From NCBI RefSeq assembly GCF_029958905.1, contig NZ_CP124613.1, positions 868,001 through 932,000 on the forward strand: 64,000 bases of DNA. The letters run 5' to 3'. The notes under the pieces are model-generated. The model was not told where the DNA came from. It saw only the letters and a program-made list of their open reading frames with translations, and made no database searches. The DNA comes from Vibrio sp. YMD68. GTDB taxonomy: Bacteria > Pseudomonadota > Gammaproteobacteria > Enterobacterales > Vibrionaceae. Positions 37,116 to 46,539 of the stretch are shown here, piece after piece (the first letter of the stretch is position 1; each line of letters starts with the position of its first letter). Position numbers and translations under genes: made by a program.

Positions 37116-37646
37116 ATGGATATTAATCGTATCGCTCAGATAATCTGCTCTGTGGCTGAGAGTGAAAATAAAGAACTATCTGATATTGCACAGGAAGGTA
37201 TATTTCATATGCCAGAGTTAGCTTTTGCATATGAATGCGGTAAGGCAATTATCAAAGAATCAAAGAGTATCTTTGGTGAAACGACAGTTGAATGGTGTAG
37301 GGAATGTGATCTTAAAAATGGCGGACCAACTGATTTAGTTTTTAAATTGGATTCTGGTTATATAGTAGCAATTGAATTTAAGTTACGAGATACGACGACG
37401 GCATATCAAAACGATATTGAAAAACTTGGCCGGATAAAAGAAGAAAAGTGTATTCGATTATTTTGTGCTTTAGTTGACGTATTTAAGCATCAATTACCTG
37501 ACGATGGTCGCCAAGCACACATTGAATGTTTAGCTAATTATCAAGTAAAGCCACTTCATAAAGTAACGTTCGATACCAAACAAAGTAGGTATGTTAAACC
37601 TGTATCTTGTGTAGCGTGCGTTTGGGAAGTTGGTCAGTCGTTGTAG
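37116..37646 (+). CDS. PD-(D/E)XK nuclease-fold candidate, cassette 19
   Basis: This 176-residue protein shows the core of the PD-(D/E)XK fold: D73 in GGPTDLVFKL, then E87 and K89 in YIVAIEFKLRD, with an upstream helix carrying E39. That is the layout of restriction-like nucleases and related DNA-processing proteins. It could be a defence or repair enzyme. GGGAAAAT precedes ATG 37116. Its attC is unlike the others, pointing to an outside origin. Confidence 0.6.
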   Translation: MDINRIAQIICSVAESENKELSDIAQEGIFHMPELAFAYECGKAIIKESKSIFGETTVEWCRECDLKNGGPTDLVFKLDSGYIVAIEFKLRDTTTAYQNDIEKLGRIKEEKCIRLFCALVDVFKHQLPDDGRQAHIECLANYQVKPLHKVTFDTKQSRYVKPVSCVACVWEVGQSL

Positions 37647-37655
37647 GGCGAAACA

Positions 37656-37776
37656 TAACAATCGCATCAACACGATTTGCTACATTCGGCGTTGTAGGTT
37701 TGTCTTTAGTTTCAGTGATTAAGGCGTTAAAATTCAGCTAGGTCTGTATAGTAGCAAACGTGTTATGCAGGCGTTA
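37656..37776 (+). repeat. attC: Divergent attC of cassette 19
   Basis: From TAACAATCGCATCAAC to GCAGGCGTTA, 121 bp. The arms AACACGATTTGCTAC and GTAGCAAACGTGTT pair, but the primary sequence is unlike the other attC sites here. Confidence 0.8.
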
Positions 37777-38116
37777 GGCGGCCTATTACGTTGAAAGGTT
37801 TTGAGGTGAGGGTGGTAACTGGTTTTGTCTCGAACATCATCTTCTGGTTCAGCAATACGTGCATACGGTGACTCATCATTTAAGTGTGACTTTCAGCGCT
37901 TTGTTTGGTCCTGCAAATGGTCAAATTTTTACGTTAAGTAAGCTCTACAAATTGCGAGCATCGGTTTCAATTTTAAAACCTTTTGCCAATAATCAGCATT
38001 CAATAGCGTGGGCGGCCCCTAACAAATTACTCAAGTGGACGCTCAAACGCTTGGCACTCTCGGCTTGGAGTTTGGTATGCTCGGGGAGTTCAGTGGCAGC
38101 GCCACTTAGTAAGGCG
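37774..38116 (+). repeat. Family B cassette B3 (array no. 20)
   Basis: Type II attC at 38020-38119. Close to B6 and B7. Begins a run of six gene-less cassettes. Confidence 0.82.
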
Positions 38117-38623
38117 TTAAGACTCGCTGTGATTTTTTGTCTAGATAGTTCTGTAATCGGCCACTTCAAGTTTGTCGCACTTTGAAAATCAGGCGGTTAT
38201 GTGGCTTTTTACTCTGTGCGCTGTAAAAGTCAGTTTGGGCGTAATCCAAAGTTTAGCGGCAACCGTTTTGAAGCGCGTTTCTCGAACCGATGCTTTCAGT
38301 CTGCTCTCAAACTCTCATCGTACTCGTTGAGTTGGATTTTCCGCAGTTCATAATTGAGCGCGCGAATTCAGTGGGCGGCTTGTTGTCTCAGTGCATATCG
38401 GGTTTCGTGGCTCACCGCTTTAGAGTATTGCGTTTGAAGTTGGTCTGGTCGTTTGGCGGTGTTTTCAATATTGTCATTGGCCGTTCACTACAGTGTCAAT
38501 GCAAAGTCGGTTTTCAAAGCAAGTCTTAACAAATTACTAAAGTGGACGTTCAAACGCTTGGCACTCTCGGCTTGGAGTTTGGTATGCTTGGGAAGTTCGG
38601 TGGCAGCGCCACTTAGTAAGGCG
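38117..38623 (+). repeat. Family A cassette A6 (array no. 21)
   Basis: Type II attC at 38527-38626. One T is missing near 38335 (GGATTTTCCGCAG), which breaks the frame seen in A1-A3. Confidence 0.85.
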
Positions 38624-39131
38624 TTAAGACTCGCTGTGATTTTTTGGCTAGATAGTTCTGTAATCGGCCACTTCAAGTTTGTCGTACTGCGAAATTTTGG
38701 CGGTTATGTGGCTTTCACTATTTGCGCTGTAAAAGCCAGTTTGGGCGTAATCCAAACTTTAACGGTTACCGTTTTAAAGCGCGTTTCTCGAACCGATGGT
38801 TTCTGTCTGCTTTCAAACTCTCATCGTACTCGTTGGGTTGGATTATTCCGCAGTTCATTATTGAACGCGTGAGTGCAGTGGGCGGCTTGTTGTCTCAGTG
38901 CATATCGGGTTTCGTGGCTCACCGCTTTTGAGTGTTTCGTTTGAAATCGGTCTGGTCGTTTGGCGGTGTTGTTGAGTTTTGCCATTCGCCGTTCACTACA
39001 GTGTCAATGCAAAGTCGGTTTTCAAAGCAAGTCTTAACAAATTACTCAAGTGGACGCCCAAACGCTTGGCACTCTCGGCTTGGAGTTTGATATGCTTGGG
39101 TAATTCAGTGGCAGCGCCACTTAGTAAGGCG
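38624..39131 (+). repeat. Family A cassette A7 (array no. 22)
   Basis: Body nearly identical to A2 but with a type II attC (39035-39134) in place of type I. Confidence 0.85.
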
Positions 39132-39474
39132 TTAGGCGGCCTATTGCGTTGAAAGGTTTTGAGGTGATGTTAGTTTCTGTTTTTGTCTCGAACATCGTTT
39201 TCTGGTTGAGCAATATGTGCATACGGGAACTCATCATTTAAGTGTCAATTTTAGCGCTTTGTTTGGTCCTGCAAATGGTCAAGTTTTTACGTTAAGTAAG
39301 CTCTACAAATTGCGAGCATCGGTTTCAATTTCAAAACCTTTTGCCAATAATCAGCATTCAATAGCGTGGGCGGCCCCTAACAAATTACTCAAGTGGACGC
39401 TCAAACGCTTGGCACTCTCGGCTTGGAGTTTGGTATGCTTGGGTACTTCAGTGGCAGCGCCACTTAGTAAGGCG
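39132..39474 (+). repeat. Family B cassette B4 (array no. 23)
   Basis: Type II attC at 39378-39477. A 93-codon frame (39217-39498) crosses the attC into the next cassette. Confidence 0.82.
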
Positions 39475-39983
39475 TTAAGACTCGCTGTGATTTTTTGACT
39501 AGGTAACTCTGTAATCGGCCACTTCAAGTTTGTCGTGCTTTGAAATTCATGTGGGTCTGTGGCTTTTTACTCTGTGCGCTGTAAAAGCCAGTTTGGGCGT
39601 AATCCAAGGTTTAGCGGCTACCGTTTTGAAGCGCGTTTCTCGAACCGATTGTTGCTATCTGCTAACAAACTCTCATCGTACTCGTTGAGTCTAGTTTTTT
39701 CGCAGTTCATTATTGCACTAGTGAGTGCAGTGGGCGGCTTTTTTGCTCAGTGCATATCGGGTTTCGTGGCTCACCGCTTTTGAGTATTACGTTTGAAATC
39801 GGTCTGGTCGTTTGGCGGTGTTTTCAATATTGTCATTGGCCGTTCACTACAGCGTAAAATGCAAAGTAGGTTTTCAAAGCAAGTCTTAACAAATTACTCA
39901 AGTGGACGCTCAAACGCTTGGCACTCTCGGCTTGGAGTTTGGTATGCTTGGGTAATTCAGTGGCAGCGCCACTTAGTAAGGCG
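39475..39983 (+). repeat. Family A cassette A8 (array no. 24)
   Basis: Type II attC at 39887-39986. The 74-codon frame is 39559-39783. Confidence 0.85.
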
Positions 39984-40507
39984 TTAAGACTCGCTGTGAT
40001 TTTTTGGCTAGATAGTTCTGCAATCGGCCACTTCAAGTTTGTCGTACTTTGAAATTCATGTAGTTATGTGGCTTTCATTATTTGCGCTGCAAAAGCCAGT
40101 TTGGGCGTAATCCAAAGTTTGCGGTTACCGTTTTGAAGCGCGTTTCTCGAACCGATGTTTTCTGTCTGCTCATGAACTCTCATCGTACTCGTTGAGTCTG
40201 GTTTTTCCGCAGTTCATTATTGAACGCGTAAATTTAGTGGGCGGCTTTTGGCTCTGTGCATATCGGGTTTCGTGGACCACCGCTTTTGGGTATTGCGTTT
40301 GAAGTCGGTATGGTCGTTTGGCGGTGTTTTCAATATTGTCATTGGCCGTTCACTACAGTGTCAATGCAAAGTCGGTTTTCAAAGCAAGTCTTAACAAATT
40401 ACTCAAACGGACAAATAAACGCGTGGCATTTTTGGTTTGGTTGGCTATTGTGTTTACGGTATTAATTTTAAGTTAAGTGGTCGGTTTATTTGCCGCTTAG
40501 CAGAGCG
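39984..40507 (+). repeat. Family A cassette A9 (array no. 25), hybrid attC
   Basis: The attC (40392-40510) begins like type II (TAACAAATTACTCAA) and continues as type I (ACGGACAAATAAACGCG). One base is missing near 40120 relative to other copies. Confidence 0.85.
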
Positions 40508-40546
40508 TTAGTTTGCTACAAAGAATTTGGAAGCATTGAGGAAGAT

Positions 40547-41068
40547 ATGAAAGTAGATATTAGACCAGCCAAGGAAGACGAACTGGAACCTCTCCATTCT
40601 TTGGTTATTTCAAATGATGAATGGATGAAGTTCAATGGTCCTTACTTTCCATATTCTCACCCAACACTAGAACAGTTTGAAAGTTCATCATTTCAGCGTT
40701 TACTAGCGGGCTTAGACTTACAATTAATCACTGTTGACGATATTCCTGTTGGAACGGTTAGTTGCTACTGGGAATGTAAAGAAACGCGTTGGCTTGAAGC
40801 TGGTGTGGTTATTTATGATGCACAGTATTGGGGTAAGGGAATTGCTGCGCTTGCTCTACCTTTATGGGTATCATACTTGTTCGCAACTAAAGAAATCGAG
40901 AGGGTTGGTTTAACTACTTGGTCGGGTAATCCTCGAATGATGTCTTTGGCTTTGAAACTGGGTTTTCAGCAAGAAGCAAGACTTAGAAAGGTTCGTTACT
41001 ACAAGGGTGAATACTATGACTCCGTCAAATATGGGGTGTTACGGTCGGAGTGGTCAGAACGCAACTAA
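40547..41068 (+). CDS. GNAT-family N-acetyltransferase, cassette 26
   Basis: From ATG 40547 (GAGGAAG upstream) this 173-residue protein is a GNAT enzyme of the RimJ/RimL-like type: MKVDIRPAKEDELEPLHSLV, AGVVIYDAQYWGKGIAALAL (acetyl-CoA loop) and MMSLALKLGFQQEARLRKV. It would acetylate an amine on a protein or small molecule. The frame runs upstream into the attC of the previous cassette, but the ATG with its ribosome-binding site is preferred. Confidence 0.9.
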   Translation: MKVDIRPAKEDELEPLHSLVISNDEWMKFNGPYFPYSHPTLEQFESSSFQRLLAGLDLQLITVDDIPVGTVSCYWECKETRWLEAGVVIYDAQYWGKGIAALALPLWVSYLFATKEIERVGLTTWSGNPRMMSLALKLGFQQEARLRKVRYYKGEYYDSVKYGVLRSEWSERN

Positions 41069-41188
41069 CAAGCAATTTAAGAGGGATTCACAACGCTTGG
41101 CAGTTTTGCTTCTACTTCAAATTTAGTGTTTACGGTACAATGCGTTAGGTTTGGGTGGAGGCGTTGTTCACCCCTTAATTGGGCGTTA
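41066..41188 (+). repeat. attC: attC of cassette 26
   Basis: 123 bp from TAACAAGCAATTTAAGAGG to TTGGGCGTTA; includes the gene stop codon. Confidence 0.9.
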
Positions 41189-41216
41189 GATTAATCATTG
41201 AATTACGGAGCTAAAA

Positions 41217-41687
41217 ATGGATTTTGTTTCTGTTGATTTGGATAGAAATATGGATATGTGCATTTCGTTTCGAAGAGATGCGCATATTGTTAGTTATGGT
41301 TCCGATGACGCATTTGACATAAATTCAGTCCAAAAGTGGTTCGAAAAATTAGGTAATAAAGCTGATGGGACAGGTTTTTATCACGTGTTTCATGAAGGAA
41401 AGATTATCGGTCAGTTAGAGTTCGAGAGTGGTTTAAAAAACGATAAAGGTGAGCTGTATGGATACATATATCTTATTTACCTTAAACAAAATTTCCGTAA
41501 TCAAGGCTTAGGCATAGAGTTGCAAGATTTTGTGTTTTCCCGCTTTAAGTCTGACGGTTGCAAGTACGCTGAACTCAGGTACCTTGCTGAAAATTCTCAA
41601 GGTAAACGCTTTTATACTAAACACGGTTGGCAAGATGTGGGACAAGTTAGTAGTCGTGGTCAGCTAAGCGTAAAAAGATTAATCTAA
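41217..41687 (+). CDS. GNAT-family N-acetyltransferase, cassette 27
   Basis: This 156-residue protein carries a GNAT core: GQLEFESG, YLIYLKQNFRNQGLGIELQD (acetyl-CoA binding) and AENSQGKRFYTKHGW. ACGGAG precedes ATG 41217. Substrate unknown. The stop coincides with the first attC triplet. It is one of four GNAT cassettes in the window. Confidence 0.88.
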   Translation: MDFVSVDLDRNMDMCISFRRDAHIVSYGSDDAFDINSVQKWFEKLGNKADGTGFYHVFHEGKIIGQLEFESGLKNDKGELYGYIYLIYLKQNFRNQGLGIELQDFVFSRFKSDGCKYAELRYLAENSQGKRFYTKHGWQDVGQVSSRGQLSVKRLI

Positions 41688-41775
41688 CAAAGCATTTAAG
41701 AGTGATTCGCAACGCTTGGCGTTTTCGCTTCGCTCAAGTATAGCCAAGCGCCGCTCACACCTTAATGCGGCGTTA
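41685..41775 (+). repeat. attC: attC of cassette 27
   Basis: 91-bp class (TAACAAAGCATTTAAGAG to ATGCGGCGTTA) shared with cassettes 31, 33, 43 and 63. Confidence 0.92.
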
Positions 41776-41822
41776 GCTATCAGTGTTGCCTGGCATACAG
41801 GCTATAAACCCAAAAACATTTA

Positions 41823-42839
41823 ATGAATAATTTAGTTATTGTAACAGGTGAAAAAATGGAATTTATTTATCAAGAAAACAATAGGATGGTACTTGAAGCC
41901 GCTGGTAGAGAAACAGCCAATACAGGAAATGCTTATTCTTTATCTATTGAAGAGGCTAAACAGTGTAATAAACTAGTAACTACAATTTTAGAAAATCCGA
42001 GCAACTGCCAAGCTCTAGTTGATCAGCAATCATTGAAGTTTAGAATTTGCATTTTAAACCAGCTAGCATCACTACTTGATCCAAGAATAGATACTCTTAA
42101 CCCACAAATGGCATTGATTTCAGAAGGGAGTTACCAACTGGGATTGAGCATTGAAAATTTGGATCTAGAAATGCTTGAGATGGGGAAAATCGGTATTGGA
42201 AAGTCATGGATAGAAAAAGAAACTCCTAGATACGTTTCTAACCTTCAGAAATTTGCGATGGGAAAATATCCTGTAACTAATATAGAGTATCTTGCATTTT
42301 TGAAGGAGAACCCTGAGAAAGAAATCCCATCAAGTTGGCTGAACGGCACTTTTCCTCAAACACGAGGAAATCATCCCGTTCACAGTATTAATAAAACAAC
42401 TGCTATTGAATATTGCGACTGGTTGAGTAAAAAGACAGGTAGAAAGTTTAGTTTACCAAGTGAAGAACAATGGGAAGTGGCTACGGGTAATAATGATTAC
42501 AAGCAGTTTATTTGGGGAGACAAATTCAATAAAGAATACTGCAACTCATTGGAGTTAGGTTTAATAAATACAACACCTGTTGGCTGCTTTACGGAATCTC
42601 GATCTTCTTATGGCATATATGACTTAGCAGGCAATGTTGAAGAGTGGACAAGCGCGTTATATGAGCCTTATCCTGGTGGTGAGTTTATTGAAGACGGCTT
42701 TAGCCAAGCAGACCCACAACACCCAATAACAAGAGGTGGGGGGTTCAATGGAAACTTCGATTTAACGCGTTGCACTCGGAGACATTCATTAGGCTCTATT
42801 ACTCCTTTAGGTTTTCGTTTGTGTGAATTATTCGATTAA
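41823..42839 (+). CDS. FGE/SUMF1-fold protein, cassette 28
   Basis: Residues about 95-338 form a formylglycine-generating-enzyme-type domain: MALISEGSYQLG, FAMGKYPVTNIEYLAFL, KFSLPSEEQWEVATG, YDLAGNVEEWTS, RGGGFNGN and LGFRLCE. The first 95 residues are an unassigned helical domain. Catalytic cysteines typical of true FGEs are not obvious, so a binding or other SUMF1-fold role is possible. An alternative start is ATG 41856. It is one of the largest genes in the array. Confidence 0.82.
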   Translation: MNNLVIVTGEKMEFIYQENNRMVLEAAGRETANTGNAYSLSIEEAKQCNKLVTTILENPSNCQALVDQQSLKFRICILNQLASLLDPRIDTLNPQMALISEGSYQLGLSIENLDLEMLEMGKIGIGKSWIEKETPRYVSNLQKFAMGKYPVTNIEYLAFLKENPEKEIPSSWLNGTFPQTRGNHPVHSINKTTAIEYCDWLSKKTGRKFSLPSEEQWEVATGNNDYKQFIWGDKFNKEYCNSLELGLINTTPVGCFTESRSSYGIYDLAGNVEEWTSALYEPYPGGEFIEDGFSQADPQHPITRGGGFNGNFDLTRCTRRHSLGSITPLGFRLCELFD

Positions 42840-42898
42840 CATAAATACAGCAAGTAATTGCGTTTTATACCGAAATTCTGTCCGCATAAATTGATAGC

Positions 42899-42992
42899 TA
42901 ACAAGCACTTTAAACGGAACAAAAACAGTTGGCTATTGTTCGTTCCTCACAAAATTATAGCCAACAATTTTTGTCCGCTTAAGTGGGCGTTA
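42899..42992 (+). repeat. attC: attC of cassette 28
   Basis: 94 bp from TAACAAGCACTTTAAACGG to AAGTGGGCGTTA, 59 bp after the gene. Confidence 0.9.
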
Positions 42993-43514
42993 AGACTCGC
43001 TGTGATTTTTTGGCTAGGTAGTTCTGCAATCGGCCACTTCAAGTTTGTCGTACTTTGAAATTCGTGTGGTTTTGTGGCTCTAACAACGTGCGCTGCAAAG
43101 CCAGTTTGGGCGTAATCCAAATTATAGCGGTTACCGTTTTGAAGCGCGTTTCTCGAACCGATGCTTTCTCTCTGCTCACAAACTCTCATCGTACTCGTAG
43201 AGTTAGATTTCCCCGCAGTTCATTATTGAACGCGTAAATTCAGTGGGCGGCTTGTTGTCTCTGTGCATATCGGGTTTCGTGGTTCACCGCTTTCGATTGT
43301 TTGGTATTAAATCGGTATTGTCATTTAGCGGTGATTTCTGCTTTGTCATTGGCCGTTCACTACAGCGTCAATCCGAAGTCGGTTTTCAAAGCAAGTCTTA
43401 ACAAACTGCTCAAACGGACAAATAAACGCGTGGCATTTTTGGTCTGGTTGGCTATTGTGTTTACGGTGCAAATTTTAAGTTAAGTGGTCGGTTTATTTGC
43501 CGCTTAGCAGGGCG
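42990..43514 (+). repeat. Family A cassette A10 (array no. 29)
   Basis: Type I attC at 43399-43517. A base is missing near 43096 (CGCTGCAAAGCC), so the usual frame is broken. Confidence 0.85.
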
Positions 43515-43533
43515 TTAGGCATATGAGGGTAAA

Positions 43534-44208
43534 ATGGTAGAGCTTGAGAAATATTTAGAAAGGCTTGAGAGAACTGATAAAGAGCATATTAAGTATGCTC
43601 AGAGTATTATGGAAGCTGATGGTTCAAAAATGTATCCATTGGACTTCTTGTTCCTCGCTGCTGTAAATCGTTCAAAATGCAATTTGCATGCATTTATTCA
43701 TCTAATTAAAGAAAGGAACTATATTTCCGCTGCTCCGTTCCTGCGAATGCAAGTAGATAGTATTCTTCGATTAGCTGCGTCTACATTAGTTGACGACCCT
43801 CATGAATTTGCGAATAAAGTACTCTCTGGCGAATCTGTGAGTAAAATTAAAAGTAGAGACAATCAAAAGTTACAAGATTGGTATTTGCTGAAAACGTTTA
43901 ACCCGAAGTTTCCTTGGATGGAAGGCGTGTATAAGAACTGTTCAGGATTTATACACCTATCAGAAAAGCACATTCATGGGATCATTTCTCAAAGTGATGA
44001 GAATGGAGGTATCGGAGTATCTATCTCTCATGAGCAAGCTTTTATTCCTGAGCAAAACTATCTAGAAGCAGTAGCAGCATTTTATGAATCTGTAGACTCT
44101 CTATTTAACTTGTGTAGAGGCTGGATTCTTTCCAAAGAGTACCCAAAGGAAGTTAGTCAGCTATTGTCAGAAAATATGCCTAACAAAGCATTTAAGAGTG
44201 ATTCCTAA
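43534..44208 (+). CDS. Hypothetical protein, paralog of cassette 15 protein
   Basis: This 224-residue protein aligns with the product at 34970-35593 throughout (see that entry for matching motifs) and has conserved R, D and SGFIHLSE positions. It ends in attC-encoded residues (PNKAFKSDS). GAGGGTAAA precedes ATG 43534. The two copies have different attC sites and clearly diverged sequences, so they entered the array separately or long ago. Function unknown. Confidence 0.68.
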   Translation: MVELEKYLERLERTDKEHIKYAQSIMEADGSKMYPLDFLFLAAVNRSKCNLHAFIHLIKERNYISAAPFLRMQVDSILRLAASTLVDDPHEFANKVLSGESVSKIKSRDNQKLQDWYLLKTFNPKFPWMEGVYKNCSGFIHLSEKHIHGIISQSDENGGIGVSISHEQAFIPEQNYLEAVAAFYESVDSLFNLCRGWILSKEYPKEVSQLLSENMPNKAFKSDS

Positions 44209-44302
44209 CGCTTGGCATTTTTCATTCTATCGTTGAGTTCAGTGTTTACGATGGTAAGGTCAAGTCTCGTGGTCGCGTTACTCACACCTTAATGCGGCGT
44301 TA
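44181..44302 (+). repeat. attC: attC of cassette 30
   Basis: 122 bp from TAACAAAGCATTTAAGAG to ATGCGGCGTTA; contains the gene stop codon at 44206-44208. Confidence 0.9.
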
Positions 44303-44316
44303 GGGCTTAGGAGATT

Positions 44317-44997
44317 ATGAAGAAGTTTTTCTCACTTATGAGGTCCTCAAATCGGACTATCAGCATGTTGGCGTTATTAAGTATTACGTCGATATTGGCA
44401 ATAGATTTATACTTTGGCGAACTACCAGAACTTTTTCATGGTGGTGAGAAGCTATTAAATGCGTACTATAACTTCTGCATTGGATTGGTTGCTAGTTACG
44501 TTTTCTATTTAATAATCGTACATGTAAAAGAACAATCAGATAAAGATAATGTTAAGACTTACGTTTTCTCAAAGTCTCGTCGTGTTGTGGGTAACTATAA
44601 AAGTGTGATTCGGGCGATCAAAAAGGAAGTTGGGTATATAGGGGAGGAAGACTACTTCGAACAGGAAAAAATACATGAATTTTTCCTCAAAGTCGTCCCA
44701 AACAGCGATGCCCCAATGATTTCGTCGTATGATTCATCAAGATTGAATTGGGTTCAATTTTTAAATGATTACCGCATGAGTTCTATTCAACTAATAGATA
44801 AAATTTTAAAAATCATGCCTTATTTAGATACTGAGCACATACGGCTACTATCTGCGATTGAAGATTCACATTACTTCATAGAGATAAATGGTTTATCTGG
44901 TATCGGAAATCCTGATATTTCAATATGGTCCAAGACATTTTATAAGTACTCATTGGACTGTAAGGCTCTAGAGAAGTACAACTCTCGTTTTGGGTAA
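44317..44997 (+). CDS. Hypothetical two-helix membrane protein, cassette 31
   Basis: The 226-residue protein has two membrane helices (SMLALLSITSILAIDLYFG and FCIGLVASYVFYLIIVHV) and then a soluble helical domain of about 150 residues. TTAGGAG lies just before ATG 44317. This topology is common in cassette or defence-associated effectors but no motif confirms a function. Confidence 0.65.
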   Translation: MKKFFSLMRSSNRTISMLALLSITSILAIDLYFGELPELFHGGEKLLNAYYNFCIGLVASYVFYLIIVHVKEQSDKDNVKTYVFSKSRRVVGNYKSVIRAIKKEVGYIGEEDYFEQEKIHEFFLKVVPNSDAPMISSYDSSRLNWVQFLNDYRMSSIQLIDKILKIMPYLDTEHIRLLSAIEDSHYFIEINGLSGIGNPDISIWSKTFYKYSLDCKALEKYNSRFG

Positions 44998-45001
44998 GCC
45001 C

Positions 45002-45092
45002 TAACAAAGCATTTAAGAGTGATTCGCAACGCTTGGCAGTTTCGCTTCGCTCAAGTATAGCCAAGCGCCGCTCACACCTTAATGCGGCGTTA
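45002..45092 (+). repeat. attC: attC of cassette 31
   Basis: 91-bp class, TAACAAAGCATTTAAGAG to ATGCGGCGTTA, four bases after the gene stop. Confidence 0.92.
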
Positions 45093-45617
45093 AGACTCGC
45101 TGTGATTTTTTGGCTAGGTAACTCTGGAATCGGCCACTTCAAGTTTGTCGTGCTTTGAAATTCATGTGGGTCTGTGGCTTTTTACTCTGTGCGCGGTAAA
45201 AGCCAGTTTGGGCGTAATCCAAATTTTAGCGGTTACCGTTTTGAAGCGCGTTTCTCGAACCGATGCTTTCAGTCTGCTCTCAAACTCTCATCGTACTTGT
45301 TGAGTTGGATTTCCCCGCAGTTCATTATTGAACGCGTCAGTTTTGTGGGCGGCTTGTTATCTCAGTGCATATCGGGTTTCGTGGCTCACCGCTTTAGAGT
45401 ATTGCGTTTGAAGTTGGTCTGGTCGTTTTGCGGTGTTTTCAATATTGTCATTGGCCGTTCACTACAGCGTAAAATGGAAAGTCGGTTTTCAAAGCAAGTC
45501 TTAACAAACTGCTCAAACGGACAAATAAACGCGTGGCATTTTTGGTATGGTTGGCTATTGTGTTTACGGTGCAAACTTTAAGTTAAGTGGCTGGTTTATT
45601 TGCCGCTTAGCAGGGCG
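45090..45617 (+). repeat. Family A cassette A11 (array no. 32)
   Basis: Type I attC at 45502-45620. A 135-codon frame (45174-45581) is open through the attC by chance loss of the usual stop. Confidence 0.85.
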
Positions 45618-45642
45618 TTAGGTTAACCTGGAGAAAATACGT

Positions 45643-46539
45643 TTGAAGATTGAGAGCTTAGAAATAAATAAAGTACGTGTAATTGAATCATTACGTGAGA
45701 ATGACTTCAAGACGGGAAAAGAAATTGAAATTCACATTCAACAGATCTCGAGTGTAACAGACTCAAAGTATCTAGTTAAGCAGACGAAAACCGAGTTTTT
45801 AGGTGCATTAGACACAATCTATTATGATGCTGAGCCATCTGATGGGATTATGTTATTCCTTGAGGTGCATGGCTCCAAGTTTGGCATAGAGATTGACGGT
45901 GATCTGATTCAATGGTCTGAGCTAAATCAATACCTTCTGAAAATAAACGAAAAAATAGGCTTGGGGCTCGTTATCGTTTTTTCTTGCTGCTTTGGGGCTT
46001 ATTACTACAAGCAAACGACATTAAAAGTTGCTTCACCATACTATGTTATGTTTGGTGTGGATGAAAAGGTATACCCAAACGAACTGTTGTCTGTTAATAA
46101 GTCTATAGTTAATGGTTTGAATAACCATCAAGAATTAACTGATATTAAATCTAGCATTAATGAGGATTTGAGTGATAAAAACATCAGCTTAGTATGTTTA
46201 AATGCACATGATTTATTTGTTAGTTCTTTTAAGAAATATGTTGTGACGGTATTGGATCAAGTAGCATTGGAGAATAACTTTGAGACTAATATATATCCAC
46301 AGCACAAGCTTGATTGTGGTTGCCAAAGCTTAACTTATAGCGATGCGAAGAAACTCTACTTTGATAGTGTATTATCAGTAAGTTCAATAGAGAGCAAATT
46401 TAATGAACTGCGTGAAAGGTTCCTCTTAACAGACAAGTTTTTTGATACCGACATTAGGTTTTCAACTTACTGGGATGATATTTGTTTTGAACTTGATGCG
46501 AAGAATAAAATAAACAGCATGCGTGAAAAATTAACCTAA
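45643..46539 (+). CDS. Caspase-like peptidase candidate, cassette 33
   Basis: This 298-residue protein (TTG start at 45643 with TGGAG upstream) has the two-strand signature of caspase-fold peptidases: IMLFLEVHG with His76, and LVIVFSCCFGAYY with Cys115/116, followed by YYVMFGVDE. The C-terminal 150 residues are unassigned and could be a substrate or effector region. Caspase-like proteins of this kind occur in bacterial defence and cell-death systems. It is alone in its cassette, so it would have to act without a dedicated partner. Confidence 0.6.
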   Translation: MKIESLEINKVRVIESLRENDFKTGKEIEIHIQQISSVTDSKYLVKQTKTEFLGALDTIYYDAEPSDGIMLFLEVHGSKFGIEIDGDLIQWSELNQYLLKINEKIGLGLVIVFSCCFGAYYYKQTTLKVASPYYVMFGVDEKVYPNELLSVNKSIVNGLNNHQELTDIKSSINEDLSDKNISLVCLNAHDLFVSSFKKYVVTVLDQVALENNFETNIYPQHKLDCGCQSLTYSDAKKLYFDSVLSVSSIESKFNELRERFLLTDKFFDTDIRFSTYWDDICFELDAKNKINSMREKLT

